Source: DAOPJM01 sp964490325 (GTDB lineage: Bacteria > Bacillota > Clostridia > Christensenellales > CAG-138). Taken from it: DNA of 10,970 bases. A program made the position numbers and the translations under genes. The notes below the pieces were generated by a model. The model was not told where the DNA came from. It did not search any database and was given only the letters and a program-made list of their open reading frames with translations. The DNA is taken from assembly GCA_964490325.1 (NCBI GenBank), contig CAZBBX010000047.1, forward strand, positions 1 to 10,970, in the 5' to 3' direction. Shown piece after piece: positions 1 through 6,545 of this stretch (positions are counted from its first letter, which is position 1; each line of letters starts with the position of its first letter).

Positions 1-141
1 ATGGCTCCCTGTGCTACTTAACATTCACACTACCCCAACTATTGACATTGAACCCAAATAACGTCGGATGAGCGCGGTCGATGGTATGGATACTGCTCTT
101 GCTGTGAGGGCGTCCTGCCGCCGCTGCGGCTCTTAGCTGCG
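1..141. other. Low-GC edge region without an assignable gene
   Basis: This stretch lies downstream of the mod operon terminator. By hand count its first 60 bases are about 42% G+C, clearly lower than the surrounding genes. The only coding hint is a 19-codon open frame on the plus strand, entering at position 2 and ending at a TAA at 59-61, with C-terminal residues TIDIEPK. It could be the tail of a gene lying mostly outside the window, or chance. A TTGACA hexamer at 42-47 has no matching -10 box at 16-18 bp. No RNA gene or repeat was recognised. Confidence 0.4.
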
Positions 142-169
142 AAAAAAGCTGTCGGATGGGGACAGCTTT
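142..169 (-). terminator. Rho-independent terminator of the mod operon
   Basis: Read on the minus strand, AAAGCTGTC (161-169) pairs perfectly with GACAGCTTT (145-153) across a 7-nt loop. The stem runs into six T residues (142-147 on the plus strand). It lies about 30 bp after the modC stop codon, in the right orientation to end the moeA-like/modABC transcript. Confidence 0.9.
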
Positions 170-199
170 GTTAAGGAGCAAGGTTTTTAACGGTCCGGC

Positions 200-1249
200 T
201 CAGCTCTCCTCGTACAGGGGCAGCACGTTGACGGGGGCGACGCCCAGTGCGCTTGGCAGCACCGCGGGACGGCGCTCCTTGGGCAGACGCCACCAAAGCG
301 GCGCACTGTCCTCTTGCTGTCCTGCATAGCGGAAGGGCAAGATCAGCTCAAAGGGCTCCTCCACCGCCTCTCCAAAGGTCACGGGGAGCAGATTGTGGCG
401 GGTATGCTCGCCAAAGTAGTGGGCGCGGATGCCCACGGCGCAAAGCCCCTCCGTAAGCGTCTCGGCGCAGGTCAGGGTCACGTCCCAGTCGGGCACATAC
501 AGCTCGTGCTCGCCCCGCTTGACCGCCCTTGCGATGTTCTTGCAGCCCGTCATGGCGGCTGCGTTCACGCTGCGCGGCGCGGCAAAGAGCTGTTTGGTGG
601 GCTGCGTCTCCAAGATGCGTCCGCCCTCCATCAGCGCGATGCGGCCGCAGAGACGGTAGGCCTCATCGCGGCTGTGCGTGACCAACAGGCTCAGGCCGTC
701 GTAACCCTCCAGCAGCTCGCGAAGCTCCACCTGCAGACGCTCCCTAAGGTGGGTGTCCAGCGCGGAGAAGGGCTCGTCCAGCATGAGGAGCTTGGGACGA
801 CTCACCAAGATGCGCGCCAGCGCCACGCGCTGCTGCTGTCCGCCCGACAGGCGGTCGGGGCGCTGCTTTTCCAAGCCCGTCAGGTCGAAGCGGCGGATCG
901 AAGTCGTCAGCAGGCTCTCGCGCTGCGCCCTGTCGCGCTCGTGCTTGAGGCCGCAAAGGATGTTTTGCCTGACCGTCATATTGGGAAATAGGGCATAATT
1001 TTGAAACAGATAGCCCACGCGCCGCTTCTGCGGCGGCAGGTCGATACGGCGCTTGCTGTCGAACAGGACGACGCCGTCCAGCTCGATGTGTCCCCTGTCG
1101 GGGCGCTCGATGCCTGCAATGCACTTGAGCGTAAGGCTCTTGCCACAGCCGGAAGCGCCCAGTATCCCCAGCGTGCCGCTGTCGGACTCCAGCTGCGAGC
1201 TAAGGTGAAAGCGCCCCAGATCCTTCTCGACGTCTACAAGCAGGCTCAT
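200..1249 (-). CDS. modC: Molybdate ABC transporter ATP-binding protein ModC
   Basis: This is the ATPase of the molybdate/tungstate importer, hydrolysing ATP at the cytoplasmic face of the ModB permease dimer. It has 349 residues. The nucleotide-binding domain is complete: Walker A GASGCGKS (31-38), Q-loop glutamine in LFQNYALFP (83), signature LSGGQ (134-138), Walker B LLMLDEP (154-160), D-loop SALD and switch histidine 192 in THSRDEA. The remaining 120 or so residues sit where ModC proteins carry the MOP/TOBE oxyanion-binding domain, but I see no clear repeat motif, so that domain is divergent. The ATG at 1249 overlaps the modB stop in an ATGA arrangement, which implies translational coupling and excludes the longer frame that runs on upstream to 1522. 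A terminator follows. The name rests mainly on the ModA/ModB neighbours, because the ATPase alone is generic. Confidence 0.93.
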   Translation of the reverse strand: MSLLVDVEKDLGRFHLSSQLESDSGTLGILGASGCGKSLTLKCIAGIERPDRGHIELDGVVLFDSKRRIDLPPQKRRVGYLFQNYALFPNMTVRQNILCGLKHERDRAQRESLLTTSIRRFDLTGLEKQRPDRLSGGQQQRVALARILVSRPKLLMLDEPFSALDTHLRERLQVELRELLEGYDGLSLLVTHSRDEAYRLCGRIALMEGGRILETQPTKQLFAAPRSVNAAAMTGCKNIARAVKRGEHELYVPDWDVTLTCAETLTEGLCAVGIRAHYFGEHTRHNLLPVTFGEAVEEPFELILPFRYAGQQEDSAPLWWRLPKERRPAVLPSALGVAPVNVLPLYEES

Positions 1250-1914
1250 GTGCGCGCCCCCCCTCCGCTGCGGCGCTCCAGCATGTTGACAACCAGCAGC
1301 ACGACCGCAGAGATGGCAAGGTTGACCATCACCCAGAAGAACGCGCCCGACTCGTCGTTGGTGCGCCAAAGCTGATAGACAGTCGTGGCGATGGTCGCCG
1401 TTCGCCCCGGCGTGTAGCCGATGAGCATACTCGTTGCCCCATACTCGCCCAATGCGCGGGCAAAGGCCAACACCGTGCCCGCTAGGATGCCCTGCCTGCA
1501 GTAGGGCATGCGAATGCGCCAAAAAATGAAGCTGTTGGACAGGCCGAGGGTCTGCCCCGAATAGGCCAGCGTGCGGTCGAAGCTCTCGAACGCGCCGCGA
1601 GCCGTGCGGTACATCAACGGAAAGGCCACCACGGAGGCCGCCAAAATGCCGCCGTACCAGGTCATGACAAAGCGGATGCCAAATTGGTTGAGAAAGGCGC
1701 CCAAGGGTCGCTTGACGCCGAACACCAGCAGGATGCAGTAGCCCACCACCGTGGGCGGCAGCACCATGGGCAGGGTGAGGATGACGTCCAAAACGCCCTT
1801 GATGATGCGCGGCAGCCGCGCCACATAGTACGCCGCAAAGATGCCCACAAAGAACACCAGTACGCAGCTGATGGCAGCGATGCGCAGGGAATTGAGAAGG
1901 GGAAACCAGTCCAT
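1246..1914 (-). CDS. modB: Molybdate ABC transporter permease ModB
   Basis: This is the membrane-spanning subunit that forms the molybdate channel as a homodimer. Its 222 residues are close to the usual ModB length. Hydrophobic segments fall at about 10-32, 41-66, 86-104, 143-163 and 192-210. The stretch ILTLPMVLPPTVVGY (45-59) is typical of ModB. The EAA cytoplasmic loop that docks on ModC is seen in the segment 118-160 (GQTLGLS, RMPYC, LAFARALGEYGA). The start ATG is preceded by a GGGGGTG Shine-Dalgarno sequence about 6 nt upstream. The gene lies 77 bp after modA, with a strong hairpin in the gap, and its stop overlaps the modC start by four bases. Confidence 0.95.
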   Translation of the reverse strand: MDWFPLLNSLRIAAISCVLVFFVGIFAAYYVARLPRIIKGVLDVILTLPMVLPPTVVGYCILLVFGVKRPLGAFLNQFGIRFVMTWYGGILAASVVAFPLMYRTARGAFESFDRTLAYSGQTLGLSNSFIFWRIRMPYCRQGILAGTVLAFARALGEYGATSMLIGYTPGRTATIATTVYQLWRTNDESGAFFWVMVNLAISAVVLLVVNMLERRSGGGART

Positions 1915-1944
1915 GTATGCACCCCCGCTAAAAGAATAAGAGGC

Positions 1945-1972
1945 GACCCGTCCGTCAAGCGGCGGACGGGTC
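1945..1972 (-). promoter_or_regulatory. Intercistronic hairpin between modA and modB
   Basis: GACCCGTCCG (1945-1954) and CGGACGGGTC (1963-1972) form a perfect 10-bp stem with an 8-nt loop. On the minus strand it is followed by a pyrimidine-rich but interrupted tract (about 1932-1943), not a clean T run. That fits a leaky terminator or a 3' stabilising hairpin that would give more modA than modBC mRNA, a common way to overproduce the binding protein of an ABC importer. The effect is inferred; the hairpin is seen directly. Confidence 0.7.
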
Positions 1973-1991
1973 TGACTTGAAACGCGTTGTT

Positions 1992-2903
1992 TTATGCGAC
2001 GGGTGCGAAGCCTACCGCCTCAAACACGGCCATGGCCGCATCGGTGGTGAGGAAGTCCAAGAAGGCCTGCGCGGCTTCGGGCTGCGCTGCGGTCTTGAGC
2101 ACGGCTGCGGGGTAGATGACCTGCCCACACATGTCCTTGGTGGCATAATCCACCACGGTCAGCTTGGCGCTGTACGCATCGGTGCAGTACACAACGCCGC
2201 AGTCCACGCTGCTCTCGGCGACCTGCGTGGTGACTTCCTTGACGTTGGAGCCGTAGGTGATCTTGCCTGCGTTGGCAAGCGCGGTCTCATCCAGCTCGTA
2301 ATAGGTAAGGATCTTCTGCGTGTACTGTCCCACGGGGACGTCGCTGTTGCCCATGGCCAGCAGCACTTCGCCGTTTCGGAGCAGCTCGGCAAGGTCGTCA
2401 AAGCTGTTGATGTTCTTGGGGTTGCCCTCCGCAACGCAGAGGGTCACGCGGTTCTCCAAGAGGTTGATGCGGCTGTTCGCCACAACAAAGTCCAGCCCGT
2501 CCGTGTTGACCTCGGCGGAGGCGTTGATGTCCAGCTGGTTCATCTGCTTTTGACCCGCAGAGATGAACAGGTCGCAGTCTGCACCCTCTTGGATCTGGGT
2601 CTTGAGCGTGCCGGAGGAGTCGAAGTTGAACTGGATGGTCACGTTGGGCGCGACCTCCTTGTACAGCTCGGCCACCGCGGTCAAGGTCTCGGTCATGGAG
2701 GCCGCCGCAAAGACGATCAGCTCGACGGGCTCGGCGGTGGGTTCCTCGGTGGGCGCCTCGGTGGGGGCGTCGGTCGCGGGAGCGTCAGTCGCCTCGATGG
2801 GCGCATCAGTGGGGGTCACGTCGGCTGTTTGGCCGCCGTTTGCACAGGCTGCAAAGCTTGCGACCAACGCAAGCACCAGCAGCAAAGCAAGGATTTTCTT
2901 CAT
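1992..2903 (-). CDS. modA: Molybdate-binding lipoprotein ModA
   Basis: This is the extracellular solute-binding protein that captures molybdate or tungstate and delivers it to ModBC. The 303-residue product starts with a lipoprotein signal peptide (MKKILALLLVLALVASFAAC, lipobox FAAC, lipidated Cys20), so it is anchored to the outer face of the membrane. Residues 28-59 form a low-complexity linker of repeated TDAP/TEAP/TEEP units. The ModA fold begins at LIVFAAASM (62-70), whose Ser69, with Ser97 in DSSGTL, matches the serines that bind the oxyanion. VPVGQY (189-194) and CGVVYCTDAY (235-244) are further ModA signatures. It lies 106 bp after the moeA-like gene. An AAAGGA sequence sits about 12 nt before the ATG, a rather long spacing. 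Confidence 0.95.
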   Translation of the reverse strand: MKKILALLLVLALVASFAACANGGQTADVTPTDAPIEATDAPATDAPTEAPTEEPTAEPVELIVFAAASMTETLTAVAELYKEVAPNVTIQFNFDSSGTLKTQIQEGADCDLFISAGQKQMNQLDINASAEVNTDGLDFVVANSRINLLENRVTLCVAEGNPKNINSFDDLAELLRNGEVLLAMGNSDVPVGQYTQKILTYYELDETALANAGKITYGSNVKEVTTQVAESSVDCGVVYCTDAYSAKLTVVDYATKDMCGQVIYPAAVLKTAAQPEAAQAFLDFLTTDAAMAVFEAVGFAPVA

Positions 2904-3009
2904 AAGTGTTCTTTCCTTTCTGCCGTTCTTTCACGGCAAGCGTATCAAAACGCGGCTTTACGCGTCTTGCTCCTTTCATTGCGGGATCCTCCCGCTGCCC
3001 GATCCGCTT
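2904..3009 (-). promoter_or_regulatory. Hairpin-rich spacer between the moeA-like gene and modA
   Basis: Three short inverted repeats fill this 106-bp gap. GCGGGA/TCCCGC spans 2981-2995 with a 3-nt loop. ACGCG/CGCGT spans 2950-2965 and, on the minus strand, runs into TTTT. GCCGT/ACGGC spans 2922-2937. No good promoter is visible, so modA is most simply read from the promoter upstream of the moeA-like gene. The middle hairpin with its short U tract could be a weak attenuator. No convincing small gene was found here. Confidence 0.5.
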
Positions 3010-4035
3010 TTACAGACCCTTCCCAAAGCCGCAGTTGGGGTAGCGGCAGTCCTCGCAGTTGAGGCACAGACCCCCCACGCCCAAGCGGGACAGGCGTTCC
3101 GCCGTGACGGGCTCGTCCGCCAGGAGGAAGGGCAGGATAAGGTCGAAGACCGTGCGCTTGGCGTACATCACGCAGCCCGGCAGGCCGCAGATGGGTACGC
3201 CCTCGTTTGTATAGGCCAGCAGGAACATGGCGCCCGGCAGTACAGGCGCGCCGTAGCTGACAATCCTTGCCCCGCTGTTGCGGATGGCCAAGGGGCTGCG
3301 GTCGTCGGGATCCACGCTCATGCCGCCTGTGACAAGGATCAGCTCCATGCCCTCCGCCAGCATTGCACGGATCTCCGCCGTGATACCCGCGTCATCGTCG
3401 TCCATGATGCGCGCCTTGTCGATCGTGCAGCCGTACTCCGAAAGCTTTGTGCGCACTACAGGCGTGAACTTGTCCGTGATGCGTCCCTTAAAGACCTCGC
3501 TGCCCGTGGTGATGACGCCGCAGCGCTTTTTACGGAGGGGCAAAAGCCGCAGCAGCGGCTCGCTCCCCGCGACGCTGCGCGCCTGCTCCATGGCTGCCTT
3601 CTCGATGACGAGCGGGATGATGCGCGTGCCCGCAAGCTTGTCCCCCGCGTGCACCGTAAAGCCCGAGCTGCGCGTGGCGATCATCATACGTCCCAAGGCG
3701 TTGACCGCGTTTATGCGCGCCGTGTCCGCCAAAAACAGACCGTCCGTCTCGGCGATCAGCTCGATCTTGCCCTCCTTGGGCTGGGTGGCGCGCATGTTTT
3801 GTCCCCTGCACAGGTCGCGCAGGATCTCCGCCGCCTCGTTCTCATGCAGGCTGTTTTCGTCCGTCTCCCAGATGTAGAGATGCTCCTTGCCCACGCTGAG
3901 CAGCACGGGGATGTCCGCCTCGGTGACGATATGTCCCTTTTTGAACACCGCGTCCTTGGTCACGCCCGGAATGATCTGCGTAATGTCATGGCAGAGCACC
4001 TGCCCCACCGCGTCCTCGGTTCGGATAAGCTTCAT
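3010..4035 (-). CDS. MoeA-like molybdopterin-binding protein with C-terminal Cys cluster
   Basis: This is probably a cytoplasmic protein of molybdenum cofactor synthesis or insertion. Of its 341 residues, about 170-303 form a MoCF/MogA-type molybdopterin-binding domain, with TTGSEVFKGRITDKF (176-190), DDDDAG (212-217), VTGGMSVDPDD (235-245) and GLPGCVMYAK (284-293). The N-terminal region resembles a divergent MoeA N-terminus. The protein is shorter than classical MoeA (about 400 residues) and ends in a cysteine cluster, CLNCEDCRYPNC (324-335), which could bind a metal or Fe-S cluster. I chose the ATG at 4035 because GGGGTGG lies about 5 nt upstream; a GTG nine bases earlier falls inside that ribosome site. 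It is the first gene of the mod operon. Whether it acts as MoeA (molybdate insertion) or only as a cofactor-binding protein is not shown. Confidence 0.85.
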   Translation of the reverse strand: MKLIRTEDAVGQVLCHDITQIIPGVTKDAVFKKGHIVTEADIPVLLSVGKEHLYIWETDENSLHENEAAEILRDLCRGQNMRATQPKEGKIELIAETDGLFLADTARINAVNALGRMMIATRSSGFTVHAGDKLAGTRIIPLVIEKAAMEQARSVAGSEPLLRLLPLRKKRCGVITTGSEVFKGRITDKFTPVVRTKLSEYGCTIDKARIMDDDDAGITAEIRAMLAEGMELILVTGGMSVDPDDRSPLAIRNSGARIVSYGAPVLPGAMFLLAYTNEGVPICGLPGCVMYAKRTVFDLILPFLLADEPVTAERLSRLGVGGLCLNCEDCRYPNCGFGKGL

Positions 4036-4060
4036 GTAGACCACCCCTTTTTCCGTTTGC

Positions 4061-4119
4061 GATAAAGCGTTATCTTTTGAAATAAATAACGCTTATCAAA
4101 AAGTGCGGCGTTCCCGCCG
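4061..4119 (-). promoter_or_regulatory. Structured 5' leader of the mod operon (candidate operator or riboswitch)
   Basis: The predicted leader runs from about 4121 to 4036. It opens with a 5-bp stem closed by a GGAA tetraloop (4106-4119). Next is a long imperfect inverted repeat: GATAAAGCGTTAT (4061-4073) against ATAACGCTTATC (4086-4097), with a 12-nt centre and a one-base bulge. A competing pairing joins CTTTTTGA (4096-4103, minus sense) to TCAAAAG (4074-4080); it would break the long stem. The CGTTAT...ATAACG arms recall the ModE operator, so a DNA site for a molybdate repressor is also possible. The structure does not match any riboswitch class I can recognise. Confidence 0.55.
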
Positions 4120-4127
4120 TCATCTAT

Positions 4128-4156
4128 ATTTTAGACATTGTGGGCTTGCTTGTCAA
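4128..4156 (-). promoter_or_regulatory. SigA-type promoter of the molybdate operon
   Basis: On the minus strand, TTGACA (4151-4156) and TAAAAT (4128-4133) are separated by exactly 17 bp, one mismatch from consensus. Transcription would start near 4121 and read the moeA-like gene and modABC. Two copies of GGCGGCTGCGGC lie just upstream of the -35 box (see separate feature). Confidence 0.88.
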
Positions 4157-4173
4157 CAAAAAAGGGGAAAATT

Positions 4174-4207
4174 GGCGGCTGCGGCGCAAAAATTCGGCGG
4201 CTGCGGC
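4174..4207. repeat. 22-bp-period direct repeat upstream of the mod promoter
   Basis: GGCGGCTGCGGC occurs at 4174-4185 and again at 4196-4207, a 22-bp offset or about two helical turns, at roughly -53 to -86 from the predicted mod start. Two same-face sites next to a promoter suggest a regulator site, but the region is GC-rich and no protein is implied by the sequence. Confidence 0.4.
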
Positions 4208-4266
4208 CGTTCTTTGCGGCTTAACGTCCGCTTTCCCAAGGGCGCAGCGCGGCACGAGCAGAGCAT

Positions 4267-4295
4267 AAAAAGACCCGCAGCGCTGCCGCTGCGGG
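4267..4295 (-). terminator. Rho-independent terminator of rpsU
   Basis: Read on the minus strand, CCCGCAGCG and CGCTGCGGG form a perfect 9-bp stem with a 4-nt loop (plus-strand arms 4274-4282 and 4287-4295). It is followed by TCTTTTT (A tract 4267-4271). It lies 30 bp after the rpsU stop and also insulates the mod promoter from rpsU read-through. Confidence 0.92.
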
Positions 4296-4324
4296 ACATG
4301 GTTGTCAAATCTTTGGTTTAAAGC

Positions 4325-4495
4325 TCAATACTTGCGCTTACGAGCCGCTTCGGCCTTCTTCTTGCGCTTGACGCTGGGCTTTTCATAATGCTCACGTTTG
4401 CGGACTTCGGCCAGCACGCCGCTGCGCGCGCACTTACGCTTCCATCTCTTCAGAGCGCTTTCCAGGGATTCATTCTCTCCAACCCGGATCTCCAT
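4325..4495 (-). CDS. rpsU: Small ribosomal subunit protein bS21
   Basis: This is a component of the 30S subunit near the anti-Shine-Dalgarno region of 16S rRNA, involved in initiation. The 56-residue protein begins MEIRVGENESLESALKRWKR and ends in a very basic tail (VKRKKKAEAARKRKY), matching the family in length and sequence along its whole extent. The open frame continues upstream to 4579, but that extension crosses the promoter and has no ribosome site. The ATG at 4495 follows a G-rich AGGAGAGGGGGG sequence and is the family's usual start. The gene is a single cistron with its own consensus promoter and a strong terminator, consistent with high constitutive expression. The partner genes often found beside it in clostridia (gatB/yqeY-like, phosphohydrolases) are not present here. 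Confidence 0.97.
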   Translation of the reverse strand: MEIRVGENESLESALKRWKRKCARSGVLAEVRKREHYEKPSVKRKKKAEAARKRKY

Positions 4496-4550
4496 TTCTT
4501 TCCCCCCTCTCCTGAGCAAACATAAGAACGTCTCAAGGACGCTAACAGTG

Positions 4551-4579
4551 ATTATAGCCCACAGCGCGCCTTTCGTCAA
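4551..4579 (-). promoter_or_regulatory. Near-consensus SigA promoter of rpsU
   Basis: On the minus strand, TTGACG (4574-4579) and a perfect TATAAT (4551-4556) are 17 bp apart. This puts the start near 4544 and leaves a leader of about 48 nt before the rpsU ATG. It is the strongest promoter in the window, as expected for a ribosomal protein gene. Confidence 0.92.
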
Positions 4580-4610
4580 TCCTTTTTTTTGAAAAGTAAA
4601 ATTTAACGGC

Positions 4611-4883
4611 TCAGACTCGCTGCAGCATAAGGATGCAGATGGGAACGGCCACTTGCAGCATTAGCCCTGCAAGGTTCACCGCCCAAAAGTACCAATGCTT
4701 TGTCTTGTGCCGAAAAACGCTCATGGCGACAAGCGCGCCTATGGCGCCGCCAAAGAAGCCCACAAGCAGCAGTGCTGCCTCCGAGATGCGCCATGCATGG
4801 CGTTTGGCCTTGGCCTTGTCCACGCCGTACAGCACAAAGGCCAGCACGCTCATCACGCCGATGACGATCAAATAGTATCGCAT
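4611..4883 (-). CDS. DUF1294 small membrane protein
   Basis: This 90-residue integral membrane protein belongs to the DUF1294 family, recognised from the core YGVDKAKAKRHAWRISE (19-35), the glycine-rich GFFGGAIGALVAM (42-54) and the following FRHKTKHWYF (57-66). Hydrophobic segments fall at about 3-19, 36-55 and 66-86. The family's function is unknown; it is often a stand-alone gene of this length. The ATG follows GGAGAG about 7 nt upstream and lies 13 bp after the stop of the DUF2441 gene, so it is the last cistron of the fliB-like unit. No clear terminator follows; read-through into rpsU is possible. Confidence 0.85.
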   Translation of the reverse strand: MRYYLIVIGVMSVLAFVLYGVDKAKAKRHAWRISEAALLLVGFFGGAIGALVAMSVFRHKTKHWYFWAVNLAGLMLQVAVPICILMLQRV

Positions 4884-4896
4884 ACGTTCTCTCCGT

Positions 4897-5484
4897 TCAC
4901 TCGTAGTCCGCCTCGATGGCTTCCACCGTGACGCGGCCCGTTGCCAGCGCCTCGTTCAGCTCGCCTGTCAACAGACCGCTCCAGTACTCCTCCGCCTGCA
5001 GGAACTTGTCCCGCAGCGGCAGCGCGGCACGGTCGGGCAGCAGCGCCGCGTCCCCCATAAAGCAGCTGCCCTCGACCCTGAGACGAACGAGCTGCTTGGC
5101 GGGACGATGCTCCCGAACAAGAAGCTGCCGCCACAGCTCCGCCTCCTCGCGGCTTTTGCAGCCATACAGGCAGCACAGGCGTGAAGGCAGGCGGGGATGC
5201 TGCCAAAGGCGCACAAGCTCCAAGACAAGCTCGCTTTCCGCGCACAGCGCAGAGGAAAAATACTCGCGCAGCTTGGCGCTCTCCTCCTCGTCGGGATGAA
5301 GGGCTTCCGCTTGGTCGTTCTCCTCCATTAGCGCGCTCAGGTCGCGGCCGTCACGCAGGCGAACCTCCTTGTTGAAAAGCGCCTTGCTGTAGGGCGAGGG
5401 CTCTTCGCCGTCCACCAAAAATTGCTGCCCCGCCGCAAGGGGCGTGCCCGTGACCAAATGGTACAGTGTAAAGCTTTTTGCCAT
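4897..5484 (-). CDS. DUF2441 domain-containing protein
   Basis: This cytoplasmic protein of 195 residues has no signal peptide or membrane segment. The N-terminal LYHLVTGTPLAAGQQFLVDG (8-27) and the central RLCCLYGCKSREEAELWRQLL (about 101-121) followed by LRVEGSCFMGDAALL fit the DUF2441 family, whose biochemical role is not established. The middle part is acidic (MEENDQAEALHPDEEESAK). An AAAGGAA ribosome site lies about 8 nt before the ATG. The gene starts 14 bp after the upstream stop and is followed after 13 bp by the DUF1294 gene, so the three are surely co-transcribed. I assign the family from motif memory, without a profile search. Confidence 0.7.
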   Translation of the reverse strand: MAKSFTLYHLVTGTPLAAGQQFLVDGEEPSPYSKALFNKEVRLRDGRDLSALMEENDQAEALHPDEEESAKLREYFSSALCAESELVLELVRLWQHPRLPSRLCCLYGCKSREEAELWRQLLVREHRPAKQLVRLRVEGSCFMGDAALLPDRAALPLRDKFLQAEEYWSGLLTGELNEALATGRVTVEAIEADYE

Positions 5485-5498
5485 TGCCCCGTTCCTTT

Positions 5499-6539
5499 CT
5501 ATTGCAGCTGCAGCGATTCGTTGGAGCAGCTCTCCTCCGTCTCGCGCAGCACCACAAAGGCGTTATGATCGAAATGTCCATGCTCCACGGCACGGAACAC
5601 CGCCGCTACAAGATCCGTCAGCGCCTTCGTGTTTGGCAGCCGCTCCCCGTTGCCCACGCAGAGCAGATGCAAAAATCCCGCAAGTCCGCTCAAGGCGGCA
5701 TACGCCTCGGAAACGGAATGGGTATCGGGGTTGAAGGGAAAGCGCACATAGAACATGTGGTTGACGAGCAGCTGCTCCATCATCACGCTCATGTGGGGAA
5801 AGCGCTTGCCAAACGCATCCGCCGCCTGTCCAAACTCTCGGGGCGTTTTGCCCCGCAGACGAGCAAGCGCAACGGCGCAGTACTCGCCGAGGGAAGGACT
5901 GATCGTGCGATACAGCTCGGTCAGCTCGGTGAGCGCTCTGAGGCGCTGCTCAAAGGGCGTGTATTGAGGGGGAGCGGAGTCGATCAGCCGTCCCAGCTCC
6001 AAAATGCGATAGCGCAGGTTCAGCCGCCGATCCTGCATCTGCTCGATGCACTTGAGGCGCAGGGTCAGACGCTGCGGGGTCTCGCTCCCCGTTGCGGGCA
6101 GCGGCAGCTGCTGACGGGTCAGGCGATAGGGCATATAGCGATGCAGCAGCAATGAGGCCACAGCCTCGCAGCTGGCGGACAGGGCGGCCTCGCCAAGCTC
6201 CGGATGGATGCTGCGCGGATACAGGCGGCACACGGCAGGCAGGCTGTCCTCGCCAAGCTCGCGCTGCAGGGCACACAGTCCGTCCTCGCGCTGCAGGGGG
6301 CAGCTGCCCAGATAGTTGCGGTTCAGCAGGGCATAGGCCTCGGGATCGGCGTCGTTTGGCACACTGAAGGCGCCGTCCAGCTTGCGGCGCAGCGCAGCGG
6401 AGCAATCGCAGCCAAGCAGACGGAAGTATTCCGCCTCGGAAATGCGCACCTCCCAACCGCCGCAGCAGCAGTGGCGGCACTTCCCGCATAGGCAGCGGAA
6501 GCGCTTGTAAAAGTCAGGCGCCAGATATCGATCGCTCAT
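5499..6539 (-). CDS. FliB-like flagellin lysine-N-methylase family protein
   Basis: The 346-residue protein carries an N-terminal cysteine cluster, CLCGKCRHCCCGGWEV (16-31), then CPLQREDGLCALQ (80-92) and CRLYPR (104-109). Together these are the pattern of the FliB family, usually annotated as flagellin lysine-N-methylase, with a CxxCxxCC metal- or Fe-S-binding motif. FliB methylates lysines of flagellin in Salmonella; many clostridial homologues have no known substrate, and no flagellar gene is in this window. The ATG at 6539 is the only usual start that keeps the cysteine cluster. The frame stays open upstream to 6932, but that part crosses the divergent promoters. There is no Shine-Dalgarno sequence, and the -10 box lies only 6 bp away. 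It is the first gene of a three-gene unit. Confidence 0.8.
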   Translation of the reverse strand: MSDRYLAPDFYKRFRCLCGKCRHCCCGGWEVRISEAEYFRLLGCDCSAALRRKLDGAFSVPNDADPEAYALLNRNYLGSCPLQREDGLCALQRELGEDSLPAVCRLYPRSIHPELGEAALSASCEAVASLLLHRYMPYRLTRQQLPLPATGSETPQRLTLRLKCIEQMQDRRLNLRYRILELGRLIDSAPPQYTPFEQRLRALTELTELYRTISPSLGEYCAVALARLRGKTPREFGQAADAFGKRFPHMSVMMEQLLVNHMFYVRFPFNPDTHSVSEAYAALSGLAGFLHLLCVGNGERLPNTKALTDLVAAVFRAVEHGHFDHNAFVVLRETEESCSNESLQLQ

Positions 6540-6545
6540 GGCGAC

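Noticed and set aside
42..70. Promoter from TTGACA at 42-47
   Set aside because: No acceptable -10 hexamer lies 16-18 bp downstream and no gene follows on the plus strand.
1250..1522. N-terminal extension of ModC
   Set aside because: It would lie wholly inside modB; the ATG at 1249 with the ATGA overlap and the family's usual N-terminus is far more likely.
2904..2986. Small gene starting at an ATG within the moeA-like/modA spacer
   Set aside because: The frame runs out of the spacer into modA out of phase, and the region is better explained as hairpins.
2563..4065. 500-codon open frame on the plus strand
   Set aside because: It lies antisense to modA and the MoeA-like gene, both of which have clear family motifs; its translation is biased and matches no family. 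Long antisense frames are common at this GC content.
4103..4321. 72-codon open frame on the plus strand
   Set aside because: It covers the mod promoter region and the rpsU terminator, has no ribosome site and a biased composition.
4496..4579. 28-residue extension of bS21
   Set aside because: It overlaps the consensus promoter, and bS21 normally begins at the equivalent of 4495.
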